Shown here: in pieces, positions 32,843 through 41,238 of the stretch
Layout of the letters: the number at the start of each line of letters is the position of its first letter
How positions within the stretch are numbered: position 1 is the first letter of the stretch
Assembly (NCBI GenBank): GCA_025362795.1
Contig: JANYFE010000062.1
Span: forward strand, 1 to 64,000
Direction: 5' to 3'
Source of the DNA: Rhodobacterales bacterium
Lineage (GTDB): Bacteria > Pseudomonadota > Alphaproteobacteria > Rhodobacterales > Rhodobacteraceae
DNA length: 64,000 nt
Translations under genes and position numbers: made by a program
Notes under the pieces: model-generated
Seen by the model: only the letters and a program-made list of their open reading frames with translations
What the model was told of the DNA's origin: nothing
Databases searched by the model: none

Positions 32843-34876
32843 TCAGATCCCTGAAACAAGACGCAACGCGTCATAAATCGCCGCGTGGATATTGCGCGCC
32901 TCGACTGCGTCGCCGATGCGGAACAATTGGAAACCGGCAGGACCACCACCCAGAGCCTGCGGTTGCAACGCGATAAACGCGTCCTGATCCATTGCGCCCA
33001 GGTTCACCGACAGGGGTTTAAGCGCGAAATACAGATCGCTGATCGGCTGGGTGCCGTGGTTGACCACGACCTGATCGTAATGCGCCACCTTGCCAAGCGG
33101 CATATAGTCGCTGTCAATCACCGCCTTGATCTGGTTGCCGTCTTTCGCCACGGACGTCAGCCGATAGGTTACGGTAAAGGTCACATCCTTGTCTTGCAGC
33201 GCCCGCATATAGGGCACCAGGTTCATCGCCATCACTTCCGGGGCAAAACTGCGGTCCGGAGTCATCACCTCGACCTTTGCCCCCGCCTCAGCCAAAAGTT
33301 GCGCCGCCTGCAACGCGGTGTGGTCGCCCGCATCGTCATATAGCAACACGTTGCTGCCGGGTTTGACATCGCCAGACAGAATGTCCCACGCTGACACGGT
33401 CAACGCGTTGCCGGACGCCAGAATGTCCTTTTCCGGCAGCCCCCCGGTGGCGATGATCACCACATCGGGGTTTTCCGACAGCACATCCTCCGCCTCGGCC
33501 CAGCTGTTGAATCGAAACTCGACCCCACGCGCCGCGCATTGCGCCATGCGCCAGTCCACGATCCCGATAAACTCCGCCCGCCGCTTGGTTTGCACAATCA
33601 GCCGCACCTGCCCGCCTGCATCCGCCGCCGCCTCGAACACCGTCACCTTGTGACCCCTCTCTGCCGCAACCCGCGCCGCCTCCAGCCCCGCTGGACCCGC
33701 ACCCACCACCACAACCTGCCGCCGGGTCGCGGCGGGTTTCACCGTATGCGACAGCACTTCCTCGCGCCCCGTGGCCGGGTTGTGAATGCACAAGGCCATG
33801 CCGCCCTGATAGATGCGGTCCAGACAATAGGTCGCCCCGACACAGGGCCGGATATCCTGTTCCCGCCCCTCGATGATCTTTTGCACGATATGCGGATCGG
33901 CCATATGCGCACGGGTCATGCCAACCATGTCCAATTGCCCCGACTTGATCGCATAGCGCGCTGTCGCCACATCGGGAATCCGCGCGGCATGAAATGTTGG
34001 CATCCCCACCTCAGCCCGAACCCGTGCGGCAAATTCCAGATGCGGCGCCGATTTCATGCCGTGAATCGGGATGACATCGGTCATCGCGGCATCGGTAAAA
34101 ATCCGCCCCTTAATGATGTTCAGAAAGTCGACATTGCCGGAATCCCGAAACATTGCGCCGATCGCGATGCCATCTTCGTCACTGATCCCGCCCTTTTCGA
34201 CCTCATCCGCGGTATAGCGCACCCCCAGCAGGAACCGCTCGCCCACCCGTTTGCGGCAAGCCGCCAGCACCTCAAGCGCGAACCGCGCCCGGTTTTCCAG
34301 GCTTCCGCCATAGGGCGCAGGCAGGGCGTTGGTGAAGGGCGACATGAACTGGTCCATCAAATGGCCGTAGCATTCGAATTCGACCCCATCGAGGCCCGCT
34401 TCCTTCATCCGCTCTGCCGCATCGGCATAGTCCTGGATGATCCGCGCAATATCCCAGTCTTCGATTACCTTCGGAAACGCCCGGTGGCTGGGCTCACGCG
34501 ACGGCCCTGCCGCCACCACCGGCAGCCAGTCGCCCTTGTCCCACCGCGTCCGCCGCCCCAGATGGGTCAGCTGGATCATCACCGCCGCCCCTGCCTCGTG
34601 ACAATCGTCCGCCAGCCGGCGCATCCACGGCACCACTTCGTCCTTATAGGCCAGAATGTTGTTGAACACCGGCGGGCTGTCTTTGGACACCGCCGCCGAC
34701 CCGGCCGTCATGGTCAGCGCAACACCGGCACGGGCCCGCTCCAGATGGTACAGCCGGTAGCGATCCTTCGGCATGCCATCCTCTGGATAGGCCGGTTCGT
34801 GACTTGTCGTCATAATCCGGTTGCGCAGGGTCAGATGTTTCAACTGGTAGGGTTGCATCAGCGGATCGGTCGACAT
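32843..34876 (-). CDS. Old-yellow-enzyme family flavoprotein, DgcA / N-methylproline demethylase-like
   Basis: A 677-residue enzyme with two parts. The N-terminal FMN TIM barrel covers about 1-370 (QPYQLKHLTLRNRIMTTSHE; GVEFECYGHLMDQFMSPFTN; PYGGSLENRARFALE). The C-terminal FAD/NAD(P) Rossmann domain covers about 385-677 (VVVVGAGPAGLEAARVAAER). This is the trimethylamine dehydrogenase/2,4-dienoyl-CoA reductase architecture. The Fe-S cysteine segment (RPCVGATYCLDRIYQGGMAL, then C) is the variant I associate with dimethylglycine and N-methylproline (stachydrine) demethylases, lacking one of the four classical Cys. Start at the ATG preceded by GGAGG. It probably oxidatively N-demethylates a small amine or heterocycle; the substrate is unknown. 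Confidence 0.75.
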   Translation of the reverse strand: MSTDPLMQPYQLKHLTLRNRIMTTSHEPAYPEDGMPKDRYRLYHLERARAGVALTMTAGSAAVSKDSPPVFNNILAYKDEVVPWMRRLADDCHEAGAAVMIQLTHLGRRTRWDKGDWLPVVAAGPSREPSHRAFPKVIEDWDIARIIQDYADAAERMKEAGLDGVEFECYGHLMDQFMSPFTNALPAPYGGSLENRARFALEVLAACRKRVGERFLLGVRYTADEVEKGGISDEDGIAIGAMFRDSGNVDFLNIIKGRIFTDAAMTDVIPIHGMKSAPHLEFAARVRAEVGMPTFHAARIPDVATARYAIKSGQLDMVGMTRAHMADPHIVQKIIEGREQDIRPCVGATYCLDRIYQGGMALCIHNPATGREEVLSHTVKPAATRRQVVVVGAGPAGLEAARVAAERGHKVTVFEAAADAGGQVRLIVQTKRRAEFIGIVDWRMAQCAARGVEFRFNSWAEAEDVLSENPDVVIIATGGLPEKDILASGNALTVSAWDILSGDVKPGSNVLLYDDAGDHTALQAAQLLAEAGAKVEVMTPDRSFAPEVMAMNLVPYMRALQDKDVTFTVTYRLTSVAKDGNQIKAVIDSDYMPLGKVAHYDQVVVNHGTQPISDLYFALKPLSVNLGAMDQDAFIALQPQALGGGPAGFQLFRIGDAVEARNIHAAIYDALRLVSGI

Positions 34877-34960
34877 GCGGGCCTCCATTTGGATCGAGAC
34901 TAGGCCAGCCTGCGCGCCCAAAGGTGCCGGATTGCGACGCGGAATGTCCCGATTCAGCCC

Positions 34961-34975
34961 GACCTGGCCTAGGTC
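34961..34975. repeat. Short inverted repeat at the end of marR
   Basis: GACCT (34961-34965) and AGGTC (34971-34975) form an inverted repeat with a five-base spacer overlapping the marR stop, 85-100 bases before the flavoprotein start. It could be a weak hairpin or an operator; nothing decides between them. Confidence 0.25.
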
Positions 34976-35391
34976 AGCCGGATCAGCAGCTGCAACAATT
35001 GCCTGGCTTCGGCGGGCGACAGCGGCTCCAGCGTTTTGCGCGACACTTTCAGCGCGGCGGCGACAGAGTGGTTGAACAGCACGACCCCCGCGTCGGTCAG
35101 CCGTACCGTCAATCGACGCCGATCATCCGGATCGGCGGCGGTGTCGACCAGCCCTTGCCGCACCAACCGGTCCACCACACCCTTGATGGTCGCGGCATCC
35201 ATCGCCGCGGCCCGCCCAAGGTGATTCTGGCTTTGCGGCCCGGCTTCTGCCAGCCGCGCCAGAACCGCGAACTGGGTCGTGGTCACATCCGGGATCGCCT
35301 CGGAAAATATCGCCAGATGCCGCTGCGTGACCCGTCGCAGCACATAACCAATCTGGTCATCCAGCATATATTCGGCAATCTTCACTGTCAT
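34969..35391 (-). CDS. MarR-family transcriptional regulator
   Basis: A 140-residue winged-helix regulator. MarR features are the N-terminal helix (DDQIGYVLRRVTQRHLAIFS), TTTQFAVLARLAEAGPQSQN, recognition helix region LGRAAAMDAATIKGVVDRLV and wing ADPDDRRRLTVRLTDAG. It is encoded upstream of the flavoprotein on the minus strand and diverges from the molybdenum hydroxylase operon, so it likely controls both arms and responds to the pathway substrate. The start at 35391 (MTVKIAEYM) gives the normal family length; a longer start at 35469 is possible but less likely. Confidence 0.88.
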   Translation of the reverse strand: MTVKIAEYMLDDQIGYVLRRVTQRHLAIFSEAIPDVTTTQFAVLARLAEAGPQSQNHLGRAAAMDAATIKGVVDRLVRQGLVDTAADPDDRRRLTVRLTDAGVVLFNHSVAAALKVSRKTLEPLSPAEARQLLQLLIRLT

Positions 35392-35431
35392 TCCATTGAA
35401 ATAGACCCGCATTCTGCATGACGCAAGGCAG

Positions 35432-35480
35432 TTGACAGACTCCGCCATCGGGAACACTATAATTTGCATACAAACAAATT
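35432..35480 (+). promoter_or_regulatory. Promoter and candidate MarR operator for the N-heterocycle operon
   Basis: TTGACA (35432-35437) is a perfect -35 hexamer. TATAAT occurs at 35458-35463 with a 20-base spacer, and a weaker CACTAT gives a 17-base spacer. Overlapping the -10 is an inverted repeat: AATTTG (35461-35466) with CAAATT (35475-35480), containing the tighter TTTG-CATA-CAAA. AT-rich palindromes of this kind covering the -10 are typical MarR operators. Bound regulator would block the plus-strand operon; effects on marR itself are inferred. Confidence 0.55.
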
Positions 35481-35490
35481 AGGCCGCCCT

Positions 35491-36312
35491 ATGCCCGCCT
35501 ATGCCCGCCCGACCGACCTTGGTGATGCGCTGGCGCTGCGGGCCGCGGGATATCGGGTATTGGCGGGGGGCACCGATCTTTATCCCGCCGCCGGTGCTCG
35601 TTTGGCGGGCGACATTCTTGATATCACCGCGCTTGCGGATCTGGACGGCCTTGATCTGCGCGAAGGCCTTCGCATTGGCGCGGCGACCCGCTGGACCACG
35701 ATTGCCGAGGCCAGTTTGCCGCCCGCTCTGATTGCGTTGCAACAGGCGGCGCGCATGGTCGGTGGCAGACAGATCCAGAACGCCGGAACCATCGGCGGCA
35801 ATCTGTGCAACGCTTCACCCGCCGCCGATGGCATCCCACCGCTGCTGGTGCTGGACGCAGAAGTAGAGCTTGCGTCCACCACTCACACCCGCCGCGTATC
35901 CTTGCTGGACTATATCAAAGCGCCGCGCAGGGTCGATTTACACCCCAATGAACTGCTGACCGCCATCCATATCCCGGTCCCGGCACTGCAAGGAAAATCC
36001 GCTTTCGCCAAACTCGGCGCACGCAGACATCTGGTGATTTCGATCGCAATGGTGGCCATTCGGCTGGTGACAGTGGTGGACCGCATCACCGAAGCCCACG
36101 TTGCCATTGGCGCCTGTTCTGCGACACCCCAACGCCTGCCACTGGTCGAGGCCGCGCTGCACGGTGCTACCCTGACGGATGCCGCAAGCCGGATCCGCTC
36201 CGACCACCTCGCCGCCCTGTCACCCATCGACGACATCCGCGCCACCGCAGAATACCGTCGCACAGCCGCATTTGAACTGTTGCGCATGGCACTGGCGGAG
36301 GGTTGGGGATGA
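35491..36312 (+). CDS. Molybdenum hydroxylase FAD-binding subunit (CoxM/XdhB-type)
   Basis: FAD subunit that passes electrons from a molybdenum hydroxylase to an acceptor. The 273-residue protein has the two flavin motifs of the family: VLAGGTDLYP (about 23-32) and TIGGNLCNASPAADGIPPLL (about 100-119), then the CO dehydrogenase flavoprotein C-terminal domain (FAKLGARRHLVISIAMVAIR). Start at the ATG at 35491; the TTG at 35464 lies inside the candidate operator. It overlaps the next gene by four bases. Confidence 0.88.
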   Translation: MPAYARPTDLGDALALRAAGYRVLAGGTDLYPAAGARLAGDILDITALADLDGLDLREGLRIGAATRWTTIAEASLPPALIALQQAARMVGGRQIQNAGTIGGNLCNASPAADGIPPLLVLDAEVELASTTHTRRVSLLDYIKAPRRVDLHPNELLTAIHIPVPALQGKSAFAKLGARRHLVISIAMVAIRLVTVVDRITEAHVAIGACSATPQRLPLVEAALHGATLTDAASRIRSDHLAALSPIDDIRATAEYRRTAAFELLRMALAEGWG

Positions 36313-38981
36313 TCTTCACGCTCAACGGCCAGCCTGCGACATGCGATGCCGCAGCCACCGCCCGGCTGTCTGACGTTTTGCGCGAAACCCTTGGCCTGAA
36401 AGGCACCAAAGTCGGCTGCGATGCCGGAGATTGCGGCGCTTGCACCGTTTTGGTTGACGGCATGGCGCAATGCGCCTGCCTGATCCCCGCCGCCCGCATC
36501 GAGGGCGCAAACATTGAAACCATAGAGTCTCAGACCCCGCTGCTGACCCGCCTTCGCGCCAGTTTCCTGCGCCACGGCGCGGCGCAATGTGGCATATGCA
36601 CCCCCGGGATGGTGATGACTGCCGCCGATCTGTTGAACCGCACCCCCCATCCGACCCCGGCTCAGGTAGAGACGGCCCTTGGCGGCGTCCTTTGCCGTTG
36701 CACCGGCTATCGCAAGATCATCACCGCCGTTGCTGCGGCCAACACAGCCGGAATAGAGCCTGTTTTCATCGGAAACTCCGTCGGCCAGCCCATCCCGCGC
36801 CTTGATGGTGCTGCCAAGGTCGCGGGCGACTGTTTTGGGGCCGATTACGCCCCCGTCGGTGCCCTTATCGTCAAAGCCATCCGCTCGCCCCACCCCCATG
36901 CCACCTTTGTCATTGGCAACCTGGCTGACTTCAAAGCGCGAGCCGGCATCGCCGCCATCTTTACCGCTCCAGACATCCCCGGCCGCAATGCCTTTGGCGT
37001 CATCCCCGCCTTCGCCGACCAACCCGCTATCGCCGCCAGCCCCGCCCGGTTTCGCGGCGAATGCGTGGCCTTGGTCGCTTTTGAACCTGATGCCGACCCC
37101 GACATCTCCGACTTCCCTATCCTCTGGACTCCCCTCCCGCCTCACACCTCGCCCGCCGCTGCCGAAGCAGAAAATGCGGCTCTGATTCACCCCGAACGGC
37201 CGCTGAATTGCCTGATCGAGGGGCGCGTGCAAAAGGGCAATGCCGCTTTTGCCCTCGCCCATTCGGCCCATGTCGCAACGGGTGCCATCACCACCGCTTT
37301 TGTTGAACACGCCTATATCGAACCCGAAGCCGGCGCTGCCTGGATGGAGGGTGACACGCTTGTCCTCCGCGCCTGTACCCAGGCCCCCTACATGGACCGC
37401 GAAGACACTGCCGCCGTGCTTGGCCTGCCGCCGACCCGGGTTCGCATCATCCCTTCTGCCGTTGGCGGCGGCTTTGGCTCCAAACTGGATGTCAGCCTGC
37501 AGCCGCTGATTGGTCTTGTGACGCTGAAAACCGGCCGCCCCTGCCGCATGACCTATTCCCGCGCCGAAAGCATGGCCTCGACCACCAAACGTCACCCCGC
37601 CGAAATCCACGGCCGCATCGGCTGCGACGCCAAGGGCCGTATCACCGGCATGGAGTTTGAGGGTCGTTTTGACACCGGTCCCTATGCCTCCTGGGGGCCG
37701 ACCGTCGCCAATCGTGTGCCGGTCCACGCCTCCGGTCCCTACCTGACGCCGCATATCACTGCCAAGGCCCGCGCCGTGCATACCCACGGCCCGGTCTCCG
37801 GTGCCTTCCGCGGCTTTGGTGTCCCGCAAGCTGCCGTCTGGCAAGAGACACTGTATGACGAACTCGCCGAAAAAGCGGGTCTGGATCGGCTGGAATTTCG
37901 GTTGCTGAACGCGCTGCGCGATGGCGACGCCTCTGCCACCGGCCAGGTCATGCGGTCGACCGGAATCGCCGAATGCCTGACCGCCCTGCGCCCGCATTGG
38001 CAGCGTGCACTGGCCGAGGCTGGCCCCCATCGCGGCGTTGGCATTGCGTCGTGTTGGTACGGTTGCGGCAACACTGGCCTGCCCAACCCGTCGACCATCC
38101 GCATCGGCATCACGCGGTCAGGCCAGGTCGTGTTGCATCAGGGCGCCACTGACATCGGTCAGGGCTCCAACACCGTGATCCCCCAGATTGCCGCCGACGC
38201 GCTCGGCCTGCCGCTGTCGGCACTAAACCTGATCGGCCCTGACACTGCTCTATCGCCCGATGCCGGCAAGACCTCTGCCAGCCGCCAGACTTTTGTGACC
38301 GGTCGCGCCGCCCATGCCGCCGGCACCGCCTTGCGTAACGCAATCTTGCGATTGGCCAACGCGGGGCAAGACTCCCGGATAAGTCTGCAAGACGGCATGA
38401 TCCTGATTGAAAACGGCTCTATTCAGCGAAAAATCAACCTGTCTGACATGCCTGACGGCACCTGTGGCTATGCGCTTTATGCCCAAGAAACCTACGACCC
38501 ACCCACCCGACCGCTCGACGCCAATGGTCAAGGCAGCCCTTACGCCGTCTATGGCTATGGCGCGCAAATGGTAGAATTGCTGGTCAATCCCGCGTTGGGC
38601 ACCGTCAAGTTGCTGAAAATCACCGCAGCCCACGACCTCGGCCGCGTTATCAACCCGATGCTGGCCGAAGGCCAGATCGAAGGCGGCATCGCCCAGGGCA
38701 TCGGGATGGCATTGATAGAGGAATACATTCCGGGCCGCACCGACAATCTGCACGATTACCTCATCCCGACCTTTGGCGACGTGCCGCCCATCGAAAGCCT
38801 GCTGATCGAGGTGCCCGATCCCGAAGGCCCGTTTGGCGCCAAGGGGCTGGGGGAACACGTCCTGATTCCAACCGCCCCGGCCATCCTGAACGCCATCAGC
38901 CACGCCACCGGCGCACGGATCACCCGTCTGCCCGCCTTGCCGCACCGCGTGCTGGAAGCCATGCAAAAGGCCCGACCATGA
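36309..38981 (+). CDS. Molybdenum hydroxylase: fused 2Fe-2S and molybdopterin subunit
   Basis: An 890-residue fusion. Residues 1-155 form the two 2Fe-2S clusters (Cys37, Cys42, Cys45, Cys57 in KVGCDAGDCGACTVLVDG; then CGICTPGMVMTAADLL and LCRCTGYRKI). Residues about 160-890 are the molybdopterin domain: PIPRLDGAAKVAGD, GGGFGSKLD, GAFRGFGVPQAAV and the catalytic Glu at about 849 in GAKGLGE. The last is characteristic of xanthine dehydrogenase and nicotinate-type hydroxylases, so it probably inserts a water-derived hydroxyl beside a ring nitrogen. Small and large subunits are usually separate genes. Substrate not determinable from sequence. Confidence 0.85.
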   Translation: MIFTLNGQPATCDAAATARLSDVLRETLGLKGTKVGCDAGDCGACTVLVDGMAQCACLIPAARIEGANIETIESQTPLLTRLRASFLRHGAAQCGICTPGMVMTAADLLNRTPHPTPAQVETALGGVLCRCTGYRKIITAVAAANTAGIEPVFIGNSVGQPIPRLDGAAKVAGDCFGADYAPVGALIVKAIRSPHPHATFVIGNLADFKARAGIAAIFTAPDIPGRNAFGVIPAFADQPAIAASPARFRGECVALVAFEPDADPDISDFPILWTPLPPHTSPAAAEAENAALIHPERPLNCLIEGRVQKGNAAFALAHSAHVATGAITTAFVEHAYIEPEAGAAWMEGDTLVLRACTQAPYMDREDTAAVLGLPPTRVRIIPSAVGGGFGSKLDVSLQPLIGLVTLKTGRPCRMTYSRAESMASTTKRHPAEIHGRIGCDAKGRITGMEFEGRFDTGPYASWGPTVANRVPVHASGPYLTPHITAKARAVHTHGPVSGAFRGFGVPQAAVWQETLYDELAEKAGLDRLEFRLLNALRDGDASATGQVMRSTGIAECLTALRPHWQRALAEAGPHRGVGIASCWYGCGNTGLPNPSTIRIGITRSGQVVLHQGATDIGQGSNTVIPQIAADALGLPLSALNLIGPDTALSPDAGKTSASRQTFVTGRAAHAAGTALRNAILRLANAGQDSRISLQDGMILIENGSIQRKINLSDMPDGTCGYALYAQETYDPPTRPLDANGQGSPYAVYGYGAQMVELLVNPALGTVKLLKITAAHDLGRVINPMLAEGQIEGGIAQGIGMALIEEYIPGRTDNLHDYLIPTFGDVPPIESLLIEVPDPEGPFGAKGLGEHVLIPTAPAILNAISHATGARITRLPALPHRVLEAMQKARP

Positions 38982-40414
38982 GCGACGAAAAGATCCGCTG
39001 CGATGCCTGTCCGGTCATGTGCTACATCGCGCCAGGCCAAACCGGTGCCTGTGACCGCTACGCCAATGCCAACGGTCGTATCGTGCGCACTGACCCGGTT
39101 GTCATGCTCAGCCATACCATCGGCTCTGGGGGCCGTTTGGTGCCGTTTGCGGCGCGTGAATGGGACGGCGATCCACTGCCGTCAGATACATTCGTGACCG
39201 GCATCGGCGCAGGCACCACTTATCCCGATTACAAACCCGCACCCTTCATCGTCTCGTCCACCGTGGCAGGCGCCGATATGGTGACGGTCGTAACCGAAGC
39301 GATTTTTTCCTATTGCGGCATCAAGGTAAAGATCGACACCGACCGGTTTCTCGGCCCTGAAGGTGCCATTATCCGTAGCAAAGGCGAGGTGATTGGTCAT
39401 GTGACAACCGCTGAATACGGCAGCCAGATGCTGTCAATCGGCGGCGTCCATCACCTCACAGGCGGCTCCAAATCCGAAGGCCGCGAAACCTGCGCCGCCA
39501 TGCTGGCTTTGTGCAACGGTGAGGCGGTGGATTTGACCATCAACACCGGTGCGAACGTCACTGTTCAGGCCGGGCGGGCCCCGATTGTCGATGGCATCAT
39601 GGAAAAGAGGATGCGGGTCGGCTGTGGGTCCGCCACCATCGGCATGTTTGCAGTACAGTGGCGGGGTCTGGTGGACGAGGTGGTGGTGGTCGATGACCAC
39701 ATCACCGGCGTCGTATCGGAACATCGGGCCGGCAAGGTGCTGGGCTGGCCGCCGACCGGCATCAAGGTCAGGGGCCACCGCTCCACCCCCGGTCGCTATT
39801 TCAAAGTGTCCGAACCGGGGCTTGGCTGGGGCGGCACCCGTCTGACCGACCCTCTGGATATTCTTGGCCCGTGGAATTCAGCCAAAGGTGCGCACGCCGG
39901 CCTGACGCTTTTGATGGTGTCCACCACGGGTGAGGATCACGCCTATTTCGTGCTGGATACGGCTCTGATCCCCCAGAAACAGCCCTTGCCCGATGCGCTG
40001 AAAGCCACGGTTGGGATGATTGCCGAAAATTGCGAACCTTCGCTTTGCACCGTGCTGTTCGTGGGCGGTGCGGGTGGTTCGTTACGGGCTGGTGTCACCC
40101 AAAACCCGGTGCGGCTGACCCGTTCGGTGCAGAATGGCAAGACACGGCTGACCTCTGGCGGGGCAGAATGTTATGTCTGGCCGGGTGGCGGCATCACTTT
40201 CATGGTCGATGTTTTGCGCTTGCCGCAGGGCGCGTTTGGCTATGTCCCGACCCCAGCGCTGGTTGCGCCGTTGGAATTTACCCTACCCCGCGCCGATTAT
40301 CTGGCACTGGGTGGCCATGCTGACCGCGTAACACCGCTCGCGACGGTCCTGCAACAAGGCGGTGAATATCCAACCACAGCGCATGTGCAACCCTGGCCCG
40401 AGGGTCAGGCGTGA
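38978..40414 (+). CDS. 6-hydroxynicotinate reductase-like iron-sulfur protein
   Basis: A 478-residue protein resembling what is annotated as 6-hydroxynicotinate reductase (Hnr of Eubacterium barkeri), which reduces 6-hydroxynicotinate with reduced ferredoxin. The N-terminus has a 4Fe-4S-like cysteine set: Cys8, Cys11, Cys15 and Cys25 (CDACPVMCYIAPGQTGAC). The remainder is soluble and Gly-rich (VGCGSATIGMFA; VGGAGGSLRAGVTQNP; LGWGGTRLTDPLDILG). It overlaps both neighbours by four bases. The family call is from memory of the Cys pattern and of its partners (UPF0280, DUF1185, HyuAB). The true reaction here is inferred to be ring reduction. Confidence 0.6.
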   Translation: MSDEKIRCDACPVMCYIAPGQTGACDRYANANGRIVRTDPVVMLSHTIGSGGRLVPFAAREWDGDPLPSDTFVTGIGAGTTYPDYKPAPFIVSSTVAGADMVTVVTEAIFSYCGIKVKIDTDRFLGPEGAIIRSKGEVIGHVTTAEYGSQMLSIGGVHHLTGGSKSEGRETCAAMLALCNGEAVDLTINTGANVTVQAGRAPIVDGIMEKRMRVGCGSATIGMFAVQWRGLVDEVVVVDDHITGVVSEHRAGKVLGWPPTGIKVRGHRSTPGRYFKVSEPGLGWGGTRLTDPLDILGPWNSAKGAHAGLTLLMVSTTGEDHAYFVLDTALIPQKQPLPDALKATVGMIAENCEPSLCTVLFVGGAGGSLRAGVTQNPVRLTRSVQNGKTRLTSGGAECYVWPGGGITFMVDVLRLPQGAFGYVPTPALVAPLEFTLPRADYLALGGHADRVTPLATVLQQGGEYPTTAHVQPWPEGQA

Positions 40415-41238
40415 ACGGTCCGCAAATCCACTTGCCGCCAGACGGTCGGTTGCACCTGCATCACGGCCCGATTGACCTGATTTGTCAGGCTTGGGGGGCC
40501 GAACCCTCCATTCGCGCCGCTTATCGCCGCGCCTGCCTTCGGTTCGACGGACTTTTGGCAGAGCTGGTCGCTGAACTCCCCGCGCTACGCTCCCGAAATG
40601 CGGCTCTGACCGGCCCGATCACCGCAGTCATGGCCCGCGCCGTTGCTCCGTTCCGGCCGACGTTCATCACCCCGATGGCGGCCGTTGCTGGTGCGGTCGC
40701 AGAGGCGGTTCTGGACGCTTTGGTCGCCCCCGATATTCCCCGCGCCTATGTTAACAACGGCGGCGACATCGCGTTGCACCTTGACCCCGGCCAAATCCTG
40801 ACCGCCGCAATTGCCACCAGCCCGCACCGGTTTACCATCCGCGCCCAAGACCCGGTGCGCGGCATTGCCACCTCTGGGTGGCGCGGTCGAAGTTTCTCGC
40901 TTGGCATCGCTGATTCAGTGACTGTTCTGGCCAAAACTGCCAGTATGGCCGACGCCGCCGCGACAATGATCGCCAATGAAGTCACCCTGCCCGGCCATCC
41001 CGCCATCCGCCGCGCCGCTGCCCGCAGCCTGCAGGCCGATAGCGACCTCGGCCCCAGGCGAGTAACCATCGGCGTTGGTCCGTTGACCGCTTTGGATACC
41101 GCACGCGCCCTTGACCGCGGTGCCGCCGCCGCCGCCGCGTTTCGCGCGCGCGGCCTGATCGAAAGTGCCGCACTTTTCCTCAATTCCGACCACCGCATAC
41201 TTGGTGCGCTGTCCCTCATGGAGCCTGAACATGCCTGA
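40411..41238 (+). CDS. UPF0280-family protein (ApbE-like fold)
   Basis: A 275-residue soluble protein of the UPF0280 family, thought to have a fold related to ApbE flavin transferases. Typical stretches are ITPMAAVAGAVAEAVLDALV (about 87-106), AYVNNGGDIALHL, GIATSGWRGRSFSLGIADSV and ADAAATMIANEV. The GIATSGW..RSFS..IADSVTV region resembles the flavin/metal region of ApbE. GTG start overlapping the preceding stop. If ApbE-like, it might attach or handle flavin for the neighbouring reductase; that is speculation. Confidence 0.72.
   Translation: MNGPQIHLPPDGRLHLHHGPIDLICQAWGAEPSIRAAYRRACLRFDGLLAELVAELPALRSRNAALTGPITAVMARAVAPFRPTFITPMAAVAGAVAEAVLDALVAPDIPRAYVNNGGDIALHLDPGQILTAAIATSPHRFTIRAQDPVRGIATSGWRGRSFSLGIADSVTVLAKTASMADAAATMIANEVTLPGHPAIRRAAARSLQADSDLGPRRVTIGVGPLTALDTARALDRGAAAAAAFRARGLIESAALFLNSDHRILGALSLMEPEHA

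Noticed and set aside
33539..34903. 454-codon open frame on the plus strand
   Set aside because: Antisense to the OYE-family flavoprotein; His/Arg/Pro-rich composition typical of a shadow frame.
35910..38030. 706-codon open frame on the minus strand
   Set aside because: Entirely antisense to the molybdenum hydroxylase genes, which have all family motifs; the frame is Gly/Ala-rich, lacks known domains and arises from GC-rich codon bias.
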